From assembly GCA_038502055.1 (NCBI GenBank), contig JAXRKN010000040.1, positions 2,170,001 to 2,234,000 of the forward strand: a DNA stretch of 64,000 bases, read 5' to 3'. The DNA comes from Tanytarsus gracilentus (lineage: Eukaryota; Arthropoda; Insecta; Diptera; Chironomidae). A program made the translations under genes and the position numbers. This document shows, one piece after another, positions 24,248 through 36,800 of the stretch (its first letter is position 1; every line of letters starts with the position of its first letter). The notes beneath the pieces are model-generated. The model searched no databases, had not been told where the DNA came from, and was given only the letters and a program-made list of their open reading frames with translations.

Positions 24248-27200
24248 TATTGGGACAATGCCTCATTCAAAAGAGAACGCGATGATGATGAGAATGGATA
24301 GTGGTTTTATTGATTACATGAATCGTTAGTTTAGACTTCGTTGTCCGCCCCTACGCTCACATACACACACACACACACACTGATGACATAATTTGTAGAG
24401 TTTAAGAAAATAAGCACTTAAAAATTATTGAAAAATAATAAAAAATGATGAAGCGACAATTAGATGAAGAAGAAAAAAGTACAATTAAATTTATTATTAG
24501 GATAAATTGTGTATTGAGTTTTCAACCGAACTAACATCGATATGTTTGCAATAAAAATGAAACCTCTTTGAAGAATATGCTTGATGAAAATTTCAATGAG
24601 AGAAAAAATATAAAATTTGCAATTCACAGAAAATAAAAAATATTTTTAGTGCATTTCGAGACTTTTTGACTTTTTTTAAAAGTTTAATTTATGTAAAAAA
24701 AATATATTTCAAATGATGCTAAAAAAATTCAAAGGCATCCAGAGGATTTTTTTAAAATATGAATTTTAAACTTGATAAAATTGTGGACAATTATGTTCAT
24801 GCAAAAAAAAATTATTGCACCAGTAAACTTTAGGCAAATTGAATGATGCAGGGTAAAAATTAAATTAAAAAATTGTTTGAAAAACTTTTAATTTCGATAA
24901 TAACGATGATGATGTAGCAACTAATAATAAATAAGAAGAAAAATTAATTAATTTCATAATATATGGATGGTGTAAATATTGAAAAAGCGTATAATAAAAT
25001 TTAAAAATGAATTCACAGTGCACATTGTAAATAAGCAGCAGAGTATAAAACAAATAATTTTCTCTCGAAAGAATTTTTCAACTAAATTTAACACACACAA
25101 AAAAATTAATTACTGCAGCAACAGTTTCATTATATAACGATTTTATAATTAAGTTTTTCATAGTGCATAACAATTTATTATTCGACGATGATGATAAAAA
25201 TAACACAATTCAAGTATAGTTAAAAAAGTGGTAATAAAAGGATTGTAATTTTACGGAGAAATTCTGAACAAAATAAAAATTGAAAATAAAATGGAAAAAA
25301 TATTGAGAAAAAAAAATTCACCCTTTCTTTTTTTGTTCGCAAAAAAAAACTTATTTAACGATCTCGCCCTTTTCTATTTAAAATTCATTTTCCTTCAAAA
25401 ACAACTTGAGCATCATAACCAGCACCAATGTTGACGAAGGTAATAATAGAAAAAAGGGGTTGCAGAAAAAAAGAAGAAAATTTTCTTTTAAAAAATTCAA
25501 ATCTTCGTTTATTTTAATATTCATAGCTCGAGTCCTTAAACAAAGAAGCTGCATTCCACCCTCGGTTAAAAAAAATCACGCTTTCCAAAAAAGAATTCCT
25601 TTGAATAGCAGGTTGGCATATCGCAAGTAATAAATCTCTATTGTCGATAGAAAATTAGTTTCTTATGAAGCAATAAGAGCAGCAGACAAAAATGGATGAA
25701 AACGAGCGAGAGAAAATTACACAATGGGGCGGTGACAGACCTCAATCTTTCGGTTCATCGCAATGCCATATTCTTCATGAGTTAGACACACTGAATTCTT
25801 TTCTCACAAACAAAAAAATTAATGAAATTCCACGAAAATCGTTTCTGGTTTGTTGACTTTATAAATAACATTTGAAGAAAAATAAATTTCTATTGGAGAC
25901 TGATTGTGTGTGCAGACACACACCAGGTAGGTCTAATGTAAAATATGAGAAAGAGAAAATCGAGAAAAGAAAATAGATAGAGATGTGGAAATAATTCAAA
26001 GTCATTGTTTGAGGAGAGATTGAATTGAAATGGTGTCGAAAGTCAAAGAAAGATGATGATGACAGCAATAAGACTTGCACACACACACTCGCATTGGAGA
26101 GTGAAAAAATTAAATAAAATTAAATTGGAGAAGGTAAAGTTTGTGTTATTTTACGCGAGAAATGTGAGTCAGCACTTTTGATACATTCAACGCTTCTCTG
26201 GACACACAGCATTTTTGACCCTGCTGTCAGTTTAGGCTCATTTTGATTTTATTTGCTCAAAATCAATAGACAATTCTCCTCGATTGTTGTAATGAATTTT
26301 AATAAAAGATTTTTAAAAATGCGAAGGTGATGAAAAAAATTCATTGAACATTTTATGGGGAGAAAAAATTATCAAGGGATTACTTTCGAAAATATATTTT
26401 TAAAAAAATAATCTCTGATTCATTCGACAAAAAATTATAAATCATAAATGCAAACAAAAATCATTTTCAGTAATCACAAAGTCATTTGAATATTTGAATT
26501 TGGCTTAAAAATAAGAATTTCATCTAAATCCTTTATGATTTGAAATTTATTGTTGTACAGGGTACAGCACGTGACCTTATGACTGTAAATGGGAAAAGGA
26601 GAGGAAAATTTTAATTGGAAGCCATAACAATGAGGATGTCTGCAGTGTGAGGTCTTGCCAAAGTCGTTGCCAAGTGCAAAATCTCGTTCACCACAGAATG
26701 AGTAGTTTTCAATTTAACGAAATGTTTATAAATTGTAACTGTCCAGTCAAGTTAAGTAAGTGTGCTTAAAACCCCATAATTTGTGTGTGTGTGTTTGTCT
26801 GACTCTTGATGTTTCCATGTCCATCAACTGATTTTAGCTCGTAATAATTATGGAGAGAAAAATCACCAAGTCATTTTGATTCATCCGAAAAGCTCAACTC
26901 TCGAAGGATTTTGTGGTGTGTGGAAGAAGCGTCGTGTGTTCAAAAATGACGATGTAGAAAAAAAGTGAAGAAGAATTTCAGCTTGACTCGACCACACACA
27001 ATTCATCACCTCACCATTGCAAGATTATAACAATTTTTTTTATTTGCTCTTTGCATTAAAAATCATCAAGCATCGTGTACATGAGTTTCAAGTTGATATA
27101 TATTATGAAGGAGGCTGAAAGACACACACACACATCACATAGTGGTTTTATTATTCAATTGTTTTCTGATTTCTAAACAGGTAAAAATCAATAACCACTC

Positions 27201-30200
27201 AATCGACTCTTTATCCATTGCCATTGTTGAGCTCAAGAGGACTTTTCTCCCACTTATTCTTTCAGCAGAATGTAATCCTTTCCATGTGATATGTCACAAT
27301 CGATAAATTCTTAGCCTCCTCACTCGACATCAATGCATGCTAAAAATGCTTTTTTATCAATAAAATTTTTATTTGATGCTCGAAACGGAATTAAAACTTA
27401 AAAAATTTCCTTCCTTCCGCGAAACACTTGGAAAGAGATTTGAGGAGGAAAATGAGCATAAAATATAAAATCAATGAAAGGTTATTGAAAGAGTATCTAA
27501 TCCTCCCCTTTTTAATGCCCATAAGCTGAAATCCCACTTGAAATCTTGTGAACTTTTAATAGTCTCTGATATATCCTAAATTTAGGTACGAAGGTCTCTT
27601 AACTCTCTTAATTCCATTCCGTTGCAAATCACGTTAACGTCGTTTGTTCGCCCTGCATGACGCAAGAGCAACATTGAGAAAATCAGGGATTAAATTCTAC
27701 TGTTGTTATGAGTTTATTGTGCGTCATTAATTTCTTCTCGACAAAATATTCTAGTGGGGTTGAAAAAATTCCAACTTAGACTCATTCAAAATCGCAGGTG
27801 AAGACAATCAATCGTTGACGTGCACACGTGATAAGGGCAACGCAATTAATTACGAAAATAAAATCCTTTATTTTTAATAAATAAAAGATTAGTGCGTTAC
27901 TAATCGTCAATTGCAGCTCCTGCGATTGTCTGTTGAAAATACAATCATAATTTTAATTTTATTTATTTGCTCTAACCTGCCGACTGACACGTGTTCGATC
28001 GCAAATAATGTTGAGGGAAAGTCGTGATTTTATTTTCACCCCGGCATTTGATATTTTGACTGAAATCTGATGTTTTTGATGTAGATTCATCTTCAATAAA
28101 TTTAATTCCATTTTTGATAAATTTACAAAATAAATAAATCCTTAAAATTCTAAATCCTAAATTTTCCTAATTTTAGAAAATAAAAATTCAAATTTCAACA
28201 CATTTTTTTACTATCGCGATTCTCAGATTTCTGGATTTAACAAAAAACGCATAAAAAAATATGAGAAGCACGAAATCTTTGACAATTAAAAAAAATCCAC
28301 TCTTCTCGCATCAAAACGTTCGTGACTCAACAATGAATATTTTTTTAGTCGGCGCATGGGGTTTTTGTTTTTATTTCAAGAACATATCCGGTACTTCATC
28401 CTTGTGATTTTTTTTATATTTTATGTGCATACGCAGTTTTTGACTGCAAAGGATTATTTCATGATGATGATAAGTGCATGTACAAAAAAATGAAATAAAA
28501 ATTGTCACAAAAACAATGTAACGTCAGGAAGTGATTTTTTCTCAACTATACCAGCTTTTCTGCAATTAAAATTGCATTCAAAAAATTTTTGTACCAAATT
28601 GCTGGAAGGTTTGTACGTGCTTTATGGAAAAAATAAATCACTTATCATCCATCCATCATGATGACGATAAAGCTTCATCACTAATTAATGTTCATTTCAG
28701 AGACGAAAAAATGGAGAAAAATCACGTTTGGGTGTCATCAGCAAAGCACAAAATAGAGAACAAAAAAATGTTTGCTAATTGTTTGTTGGAAGCGCCCACA
28801 AAAACTAATTATTCTCACCTTCTATAATGGCAAAAAAACTTTTCAAGATTTTCCCTTTAAACATCTTTAAACATCCTTTTGAAGTTTTCAAGCCCTAAAG
28901 AAAAATTAATTCAATTTGGAAAAGTTCACGCAACATCCAACTTCCACTTTAAAAATCATTCTTTGTGTTGATTTTGAGCAAGAAATTGAATGTTGAGTCA
29001 ATCAAGTGTTAAGTTGGAAATCTTTCCTTGTCCGCAGCACAAAAGGACATTATTAGGATTTTTGCCACAAACACGTTTATGTGAAGGGAGGGTGAAATGT
29101 GAGGAAAAAGGAAAATGTTGCCCAGAAAAAAGATAAAATTTAATTTGTGGTCATCTTCTGTCATTTGCAGACATCGTGTATTGTGTTTAATGTTCCCTTT
29201 TTCCTACATCTTTTAATTTTGCCATAGTTAACCTTAAAGCAGTGTTTTGGAGGAAATTTTTCATAAAAACATAGCACAAAAAAGTTCCAACCAATTTTGC
29301 ATTTTAATTGAATTTTTAGCACATGTATATGTCCGCTTGTTTAAAAAAGAGAAAAATGTCCAGGCAGGAAAAAAATTAAAATTGGTAATGTTGATGTTAT
29401 TTTAGGATTCTCTCTGTGTTCTTTTTTTATGGATTTTGCATAAATTTCCATGCACAATAAAAAGTGCCTGGACATACTATATACCACACACATGCAATAA
29501 TCCATTTATTTTCTGCCGATGACACATAATATGGATGCTAAATTAAAGTATAATTGGATGTGTGTGTACCACAATTTTATTGCCTTCCGCGAATTCGATA
29601 TGCTCTTCAGAAGCATACACACTGTATGCTGTCGCATGGCATGATCAAATTTCTTCGCTCGTGCCATCCGATATAGTGCGATCCGTGTTTGAGACATTTA
29701 ACAATAATCAATATCCAATATTGCGATGAAGAATGTTTGAATTGGTAATTAAAGAAGTGAGTGCGATGCGATTGTGAAAATCCAGGTCAAGATGGCCATC
29801 GTGCAATGCTTCTCTCAATAATGACTGAGATTTTTTTTATGACAAACAAAGATTTTTCACGGACAATGGGAAAAAATTGTGAAGGAAAATTCACATGACA
29901 AAAAAGCACCGAAAAGTGTAGAAGCGTAGTAATGCGATGAGAAAGAAGACGAAAAAGAACAATAAACCAATCAGGGTGAAGAGCTCTGTGTGCCTCGAAA
30001 ACGATTGCGCAAATGGAAAAAATACATTTTCTACAATACATTGATACAATGGCGATTTTCGAAGAGGCTTGAAAGCAGCCGAAAAAAAAGATTGTATTCT
30101 ATCGATTTTTTCCTTCTCTCTCTCTCGCACCCACACTTGAATGCGTAATTTTGCCTACGATGCTCCAAAAATTATTCAACGACAATTTACTGGATTTTAT

Positions 30201-30490
30201 GCGGGCTGTAAAAAATGATATACTTTTTGGATTAAGAAGAAATTCTGAACAGGAAATTAATTTAAAATCGTTTTAAACTGAACATAAAAAATTGCTAACA
30301 TAACCTCAAATTTCAATTTAATTTTACCGAGAAAAAACAAAAATTCAATTGTAAAAAAAGGTTCTTGAAACAGCGAATGATGAAAAAGTTGCAGGAGAGA
30401 ATTTAATTAAAGCGTATTTCAGCATTCACCTGTCAATTTTGTATGCTTTAGTATAAAAAAATGTTTCAAAACCCACACGTGGGTGTTGCC
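24248..30490. other. Non-coding region downstream of scro
   Basis: More than 6 kb without a supportable gene. The first part is the scro 3' UTR, with several AATAAA candidates from about 24550 onward. A CA dinucleotide repeat lies at about 24363-24380. The remainder is AT-rich with scattered GA/CT runs and short chance open frames. It could hold scro regulatory DNA, but nothing in it can be assigned. Confidence 0.5.
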
Positions 30491-31129
30491 GTGTAACCCA
30501 CTTGTAACAGATCAGTATTGGAAATGTAACTTGGGGAAGTCCTATGAAGAAGCCTTGGAGAAGCCAAAAGGGAAGCCTTATGGAAAATATTTCTCAATTA
30601 TGTTACATTTCCCACTGTGTTTCATTTTCCACCATGTTCCATTTTCCACTGTGTTCCATTTTCCACAGTGTTCCATTTTCACATCCATGCCAATCGATTC
30701 CTGGTCAAATTCCGAGTTCAACGAGGTACATGAAGCCATACTTTTAAAAAATGGACATTAGGGGCACTCCTGGCCGGCCGTGATGGACATTGGTGGCACT
30801 CTTGGATGGCCATGATAGACATTCCTCAAATATCATCAATGCCTTTCGATTCCTGATACAAATACGAGTTCAACGACATACATGAAGCCATATAACAGGA
30901 AATTTGTGTGAAAAATGGCATTTAGGGCTGTCCATGGCACGACCTGTGGTCATGACCCTCATAATTCCTAAAATGGCCGAATCTAAATTCATAGACCTAC
31001 CATTTGGCGAAAACTAGAAGTCTCTAGCTATCTCAGGAGCCGAGATCTCGATGGAACAGACAGACAGACAGACAGACAGACGGACGGAAATAGGCGCATA
31101 TAAGTGTTACACCACTTCGTGGGTTACAC
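30491..31129. mobile_element. Repeat-rich element with short terminal inverted repeats
   Basis: It is bounded by GTGTAACCCAC at 30491-30501 and its exact complement GTGGGTTACAC at 31119-31129. Inside are three nested repeats. About four copies of a 17-bp unit (ATTTTCCACTGTGTTCC type) lie at about 30607-30682. Two full copies of a 32-bp unit (TGGACATT...) lie at 30752-30815. A roughly 60-bp direct repeat (CGATTCCTG...GAGTTCAACGA...CATGAAGCCATA) has copies at about 30690 and 30840. A (GACA)n tract lies at about 31060-31085. No protein is encoded and no target duplication is evident. It is probably a non-autonomous transposon of unknown family. Confidence 0.55.
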
Positions 31130-33843
31130 TAAAAACCCTCAAACATCGAAGCATGAACGCGTCAGAGATTTAATATCGATTTCTATTTAATTGTTGTTGC
31201 TATCACAACGCGAAAGAGTAGCTTGTGATTCAAGAAGTTTAATATCGACATGCTAAAAGAGATTAAATTGTTTCTATATATTTTTATTATTGCTTCTCTA
31301 CCCGATGAAGTTGCCATGCACACAACCTACGCTCGAAAATTTTCCGATTTTTTTTGTGAAGAGTAAAATTCCATTTTGTAGCAAACATACGAAGGTGTGC
31401 TTTAATAGGATTAAGAAAATGTTGAAAATTTTCAGTTTCCTTCGCTTGCCGACAGAAATTTGTTAAGGGTTGAAATATTTCACAGAGCAAATTCGCTAAT
31501 TATCATCTTGTGAAACTTTGCTTTGATGCTGAAAGATTTGTCTTTTGATGCATGAACTAGAATGCACAAAGAGAAATTTTCAGTTGGTTTGAAAAACAAA
31601 AGCATTCGTGAACTCGAAAGCAATTTAATCTAATTATGACCGTGCAATGGCAGTCTTTGAATTTTCATGACGAAACAATGCCATATGCTAATTTAGTACA
31701 CCGCTTCTCTCGACGATTTTAGTCACATTCTTCAAGTGCACTCTTGTGTATGTATGCACACATAAATATGACGGAAAATTTCTCTCTTTTGAGTCGATTT
31801 TTACTGGAGGAATTTTTAGAAATTTTTGCTTCAAGTTTCAAAAGTTTTTCAAAGAATTAAAACACTGCAAGGTCAAAAGTTTCTTGATACCACAAAGTAC
31901 GATGTTTTTATAATTTTGTAAATTTTAAAAACTCCTAAAACATTTCTATTTATAATTTTTAAAAATATCACAATTTTAATTCCATCAATCAAACTCTGTT
32001 TGCTTAAACACTAAATTGATGAGCACGTTGAGCTCATAAGTCTCACGTAATCTTTAATTTAAATAAATAATTACTTGCCCACTTGAGCTTAAACTGTATG
32101 ATTATGAAGTAGTAAAAAAATGCTGTTTATTTTTGCTTGAATTTTTTTTCTATTTTCAAGGAGGCAAAAGCGATGATTATGAGAAAAAAATTTCCCACAT
32201 CAAATTTCCTTTCCCGGTTTAAGAAATCGCTTGACAATGAAAAGTCAATATATTGAGAAAATTGCTCGAGGCTACAGGCCACTTTGTGATTTTTTTTTCG
32301 AGTGAAGTGAAGCGGACACACTTCTGAAATTTGCCTTTTCCTATATATATATATCTTACAGCGGAGTTTCATCACACATTGTGAAGCACAAAGAAGTTGC
32401 AAATTAAACTACAATTATTTGCGTGAATGCACAAGGTGGGATTTTTCTCTCTCCTAAAACGTGGCATTCGATTCCTGTGAAAAGACTCACGAGGAAGTTT
32501 CAGAAATAAAAGAAAGACCACCCGCCAATCGCCACCAGAAATTGCGTCCCCTTTTTCTTACGTTTCTCAATAACGCTATGAGACATTTTCTCTCTCTCTC
32601 TTTCTTCGGGGTAATGTTCATTTCATTATGCTGTCAAGCTACCGAAAATCTCATGCAGCATACAGCAGACTCATTCAATTAGAAGAATAATTTAATGATG
32701 TGGGCATTAGAGATGAATAAATGTGTATATTTTGATTAAGAAGAAATGAGAGAGAGAAATCAACATGAAATGAAGCACTTGAGAAATTATTTGGGATGAA
32801 ATATATTTTTTTTATTCTTGAGCAAATCGCGTGAGAATGAATTAATATTTTGTAGCGTTACGCGACATTTTGGATTGTCAGTCATGAAGACTTTTAGCGT
32901 TGCATTTTACTTTGACTTTCAGGTCTTTGAATTTGAACGTTCAAATTTTGTTACAAATCTAAGAAAATCTTCACTGTATTGAAGCTTTAATTTAATTCCT
33001 TGAATTGCAAAAATATTTCGAGTGTAAAATTATTTTTCCCCAAAAAGCTAAAATTTTTAAACAGCAATTCAAGAACTCAAAATTACTTTCTTGCTCGTCA
33101 CTGAATTAATTTAAAAAGTGATATTAATTATAAAAAATTATTCGTTGCAGTGCTCGCATAATTATTAAAAAATCTCGCATAAAGTTTTCAATTTGTTAAT
33201 TTATTTATTTTATTCTGCGCACACATCCACGTTACAGTGCATATAGATGCCGTTGTTTCATATGTTGACAAAAAAGTAGACATTATGGAATAAAACAACA
33301 ACTGCAATTCAGAGCGCTCTCTGCAAAGAATGGAGTAAAATTTTATGCTGCTCTCAAGAGCCACTCGAAAGCCCTCTGCTATTTTTTTACCAGGACATGA
33401 ATAAGCTATAGAAAATATAGTGAATGCTGGGAGGGGTTGAGAATTGATGGCATATATGAGCATATGCAATAATGCCAGCATGCCACACATTTATATGAAA
33501 TTAAAATCACTTACCAGCGCAGCGAAAAATCTTTCTTACATATAGAAAAAATTATTCTGAAAGGTCATAAAGTCTTGAGTATTAAATCGCACGAAAATCA
33601 CGTTAAGAAATTTTTATTTTAATAATGAGCCACTTGAGTGAGTCAAGAATAATTTTTACAATTTTGACAACTGAAAAAGTCTTAATCAATCAAGAAGGAA
33701 AAGTCGTTAAATTTCATTATTTTTATTTCTTCTAAGATTCTCAATTGTACAATTATTTTTTCACCATCTTGAGATTTATAAAGTTTATATTTAGTTCAGA
33801 GCTTAAATTTAAAGCATTTAAAAAAGTTTTAAATTTTTACAGT
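31130..33843. other. Non-coding region between repeat element and Rat1
   Basis: No coding exon is supportable. A TA microsatellite lies at about 32343-32353. The right end is the 3' UTR of the minus-strand Rat1 gene; TTTATT stretches at about 33613-33735 are candidate minus-strand poly(A) signals. Confidence 0.5.
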
Positions 33844-36800
33844 TTACTTGCGACTGTAGGATCCGCCGTATGAAGATGATTGACCGGGTTTTTTATCAGG
33901 TCTCGGAGCAAAATATCTCGGTGGCTGTTGTGATTCAACTCGCTGATAGCCGCCTTGATTTCCTTGATATCCACCTCGCTGCTGCTGCGAACGCCATTGA
34001 CCATAATTGCCGCCACTGTTACTTTGATGTGATGAATTTCCTTGACCGTGGGGTCTCGTATTGTTCTGATATCCTCGTTGCTGATTATGGTTGCTGTAAG
34101 GAGGTGGTGCATTGTTATATTTTCCTTGATAGTTATTGCCACCATAACCCTGACGATTTGATTGGTAGCCATGTCCCCGACCTCTCTGCTGAAAGTCATT
34201 TGAGCGATCTGTGAATTAAAAAATGAAAATTTTGATAAAAAAAAGCAAGTGAAAAATTTGCCACAATTAGGTTCGTCATGCGGAAGCCTTTGTAGTCCAA
34301 AAGAACCATTGAAAACTCTTTTTTTTCGCTTGCAATTGGAATAAGCATTAATCCATAATCCAGAAGAAGAGGAAAAATGAGCAATGAAATGAGTTTTATG
34401 CTAAAGAGCACTCCAGCACTCTGACTGAATTAATGTGCTATGTGGCGGTGGTGAAAGGTAATATAAGAATGGAAATTAATTAGCCATCATTGTGACTTAA
34501 ATGTTTCCGTTTTCCTACAAAAGCAGCCAGTCGGAAGAGAGAGAGAGCTTTAGAAGTAAATCGTAGCATATTTTTGAGTGAGAGAGAGAAAGACAGATGG
34601 CGAATGCCCTTTTTTCGATGCGAGGGAGTATATTTTTTTTACAGGAAGTGTTTGTAACATATTTAAACATTTGTTTGATTGAGTGTGATTCAAATTTTTC
34701 CGCAAATCTTTGCAATTCATTCATTTTTATTTTTAACTCTCAAGATTTTATTCCGCAATTTTCTCAACAACTTTTCCGTACGTGCTCTAGTGTTCAATTC
34801 TTGCCATTCTCTTTGGGGAGATGTGAGAGCATGTCAGAAAACCTTAAATGCATCATGCTGAATATAACAATGATTAAAAAATGCGATGAACGCTACTCGT
34901 CTTCATTCCAGTTCATTTGTTCCTTTCTTCATTCATTATTCATGCTCTCCGATCTCTCTCACCATGGATGAATGATGGAGATGTGACATTTTTTCATTAT
35001 TCTCTTTCATGCTATCACAACAAAACTCCCTAATTAACGTTCAGGCAAAGAGAGAGAAATCCATTCAAACATAATTGGACAAAGACACATCATACGTGTA
35101 CGTTTGCTGAAAAAAATTAATTGCATCATCATTCTGGTATGTAATTTTAAGATGAAAAATGCGCCGAGATGATTAAAGGAAAATGGGAGCGACGTAATCT
35201 TCATGTTGACAGATTTCAGCTTCAGATTGTGCAGCATCCAATTTTGCGGAAGAGTAGTCGATGTACATGGCAGAGGAGAATAATGAGAGGCATTGGAGAT
35301 AATCCGCTTATAATCCCATAAACATGTCTCTTGTAAAATATACACACCGAGAGATAAGGCATGAGAATAAAGTGAGATTCCATCATACAAACTATAGCGA
35401 TGACTTTTTAATTGATTTTACCCCTCACCATTTCAACCGTACACAAGTCATGGGCAAATAAAATTGCAATTATGCAGAATCAAATAAACAACTTATCAGA
35501 TAACGAGAGAATAAAGAGTCATACGCCGCCTCCATTCAACCCCTGATTCTCGTGACACGTGTCTAGAGCACACAAACGCACACACACATAAAAATCCTTG
35601 TGTAAATTTTTCCTCATCAAAATTATTAAAATAAAAATTTTAATGCCATTCGAATCGATATGAACATTTGAGTGAGGGATAGCAGCAAAAAAAAATTATC
35701 CTCATCAATAAATAAAATAGGAATTTTCATTGTTTGCCTTTCTCCCACCGTTTCATATATACATATAAATTCTATGAGAGAGATGTGTAGTTGAAATGCA
35801 AGTGACGCATGTAATTGGAACATAATGCCGATGCTATGACATGTCAAAATTATCATAAACAGATTCCCTTCAAATTCCTATCGCTCGTGATAAATCTCAC
35901 ACATAATAAAAATATAAGCTGTGAAATTAATTGTTGTGGAAAGACATGAACACACAAAAATAATTTTTTAAGTACTTCATTTGGGAACAAACCCCACACG
36001 AGTATTTTTGCATTTCCTTTTGATAAAAAAATGTGCAAGCTTAGTTAATCTCCAACATGCATTTGAGTCACATTCTTTTCTATTTTTCTCTCTTAAATTC
36101 AATAAAATTTGGATATTCAATTGTTGGCGGACAACATGCAAAAGTTCCTCCATACGATGATCCCGTTGTGTTCGTTAATCATGTTGGAAAATATTCTCGA
36201 GTTCAGGGATATTTCAATCCGACAACATCACTCTACATTTTTCGAGGAATAAAATACGCAGAACCGCCGACAAGAGAGAATAGATTTTTGCGACCAAAAA
36301 AGAAGAGATTAGTTGGAGATGTTGATGCACGAATGAATGCACCGCCATGTCCTCAACCTGACTATTATGGTGAGTTCAATCGATGTTATCTTACTTTCTA
36401 TTATCATAAAGTATATTTTAGATGAACGAAAGATAATTGGAGATGAAGATTGTCTAGCACTCAACATTTTCACACCACAGATGCCCGACGAAACGACCGG
36501 ATTGCCAGTTATTTTATTCATACATGGAGGGTAAATTTTTATAAATCTTTAATTTTATCAGTAAACACTTTCTTTTCTTTCTAGTGGCTTTCGATATGGC
36601 TCAGCTGCGCAATACGGAGCAGAACCTATAATTCAAGATAAAGTAATTTTTGTGCCTGTTCAATATCGACTGGGAACCTTGGGCATTATTGGCGATGGAA
36701 CTAAAGAGTTTGGTGGAAATGTTGCAATGTTTGATATGCACGCAGCGTTACAGTGGGTAACTGAATATATTTCATTTTTTGGAGGCGATAAGGGTAATAT

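Noticed and set aside
30483..30761. 92-codon open frame in the repeat element at 30.5 kb
   Set aside because: It consists of translated 17-bp tandem repeats (PLCFIFHHVPFS...), without protein-like features.
33870..34214. 114-codon plus-strand frame opposite the Rat1 tail exon
   Set aside because: It is the antisense shadow of the Gly/Gln-rich Rat1 exon 4.
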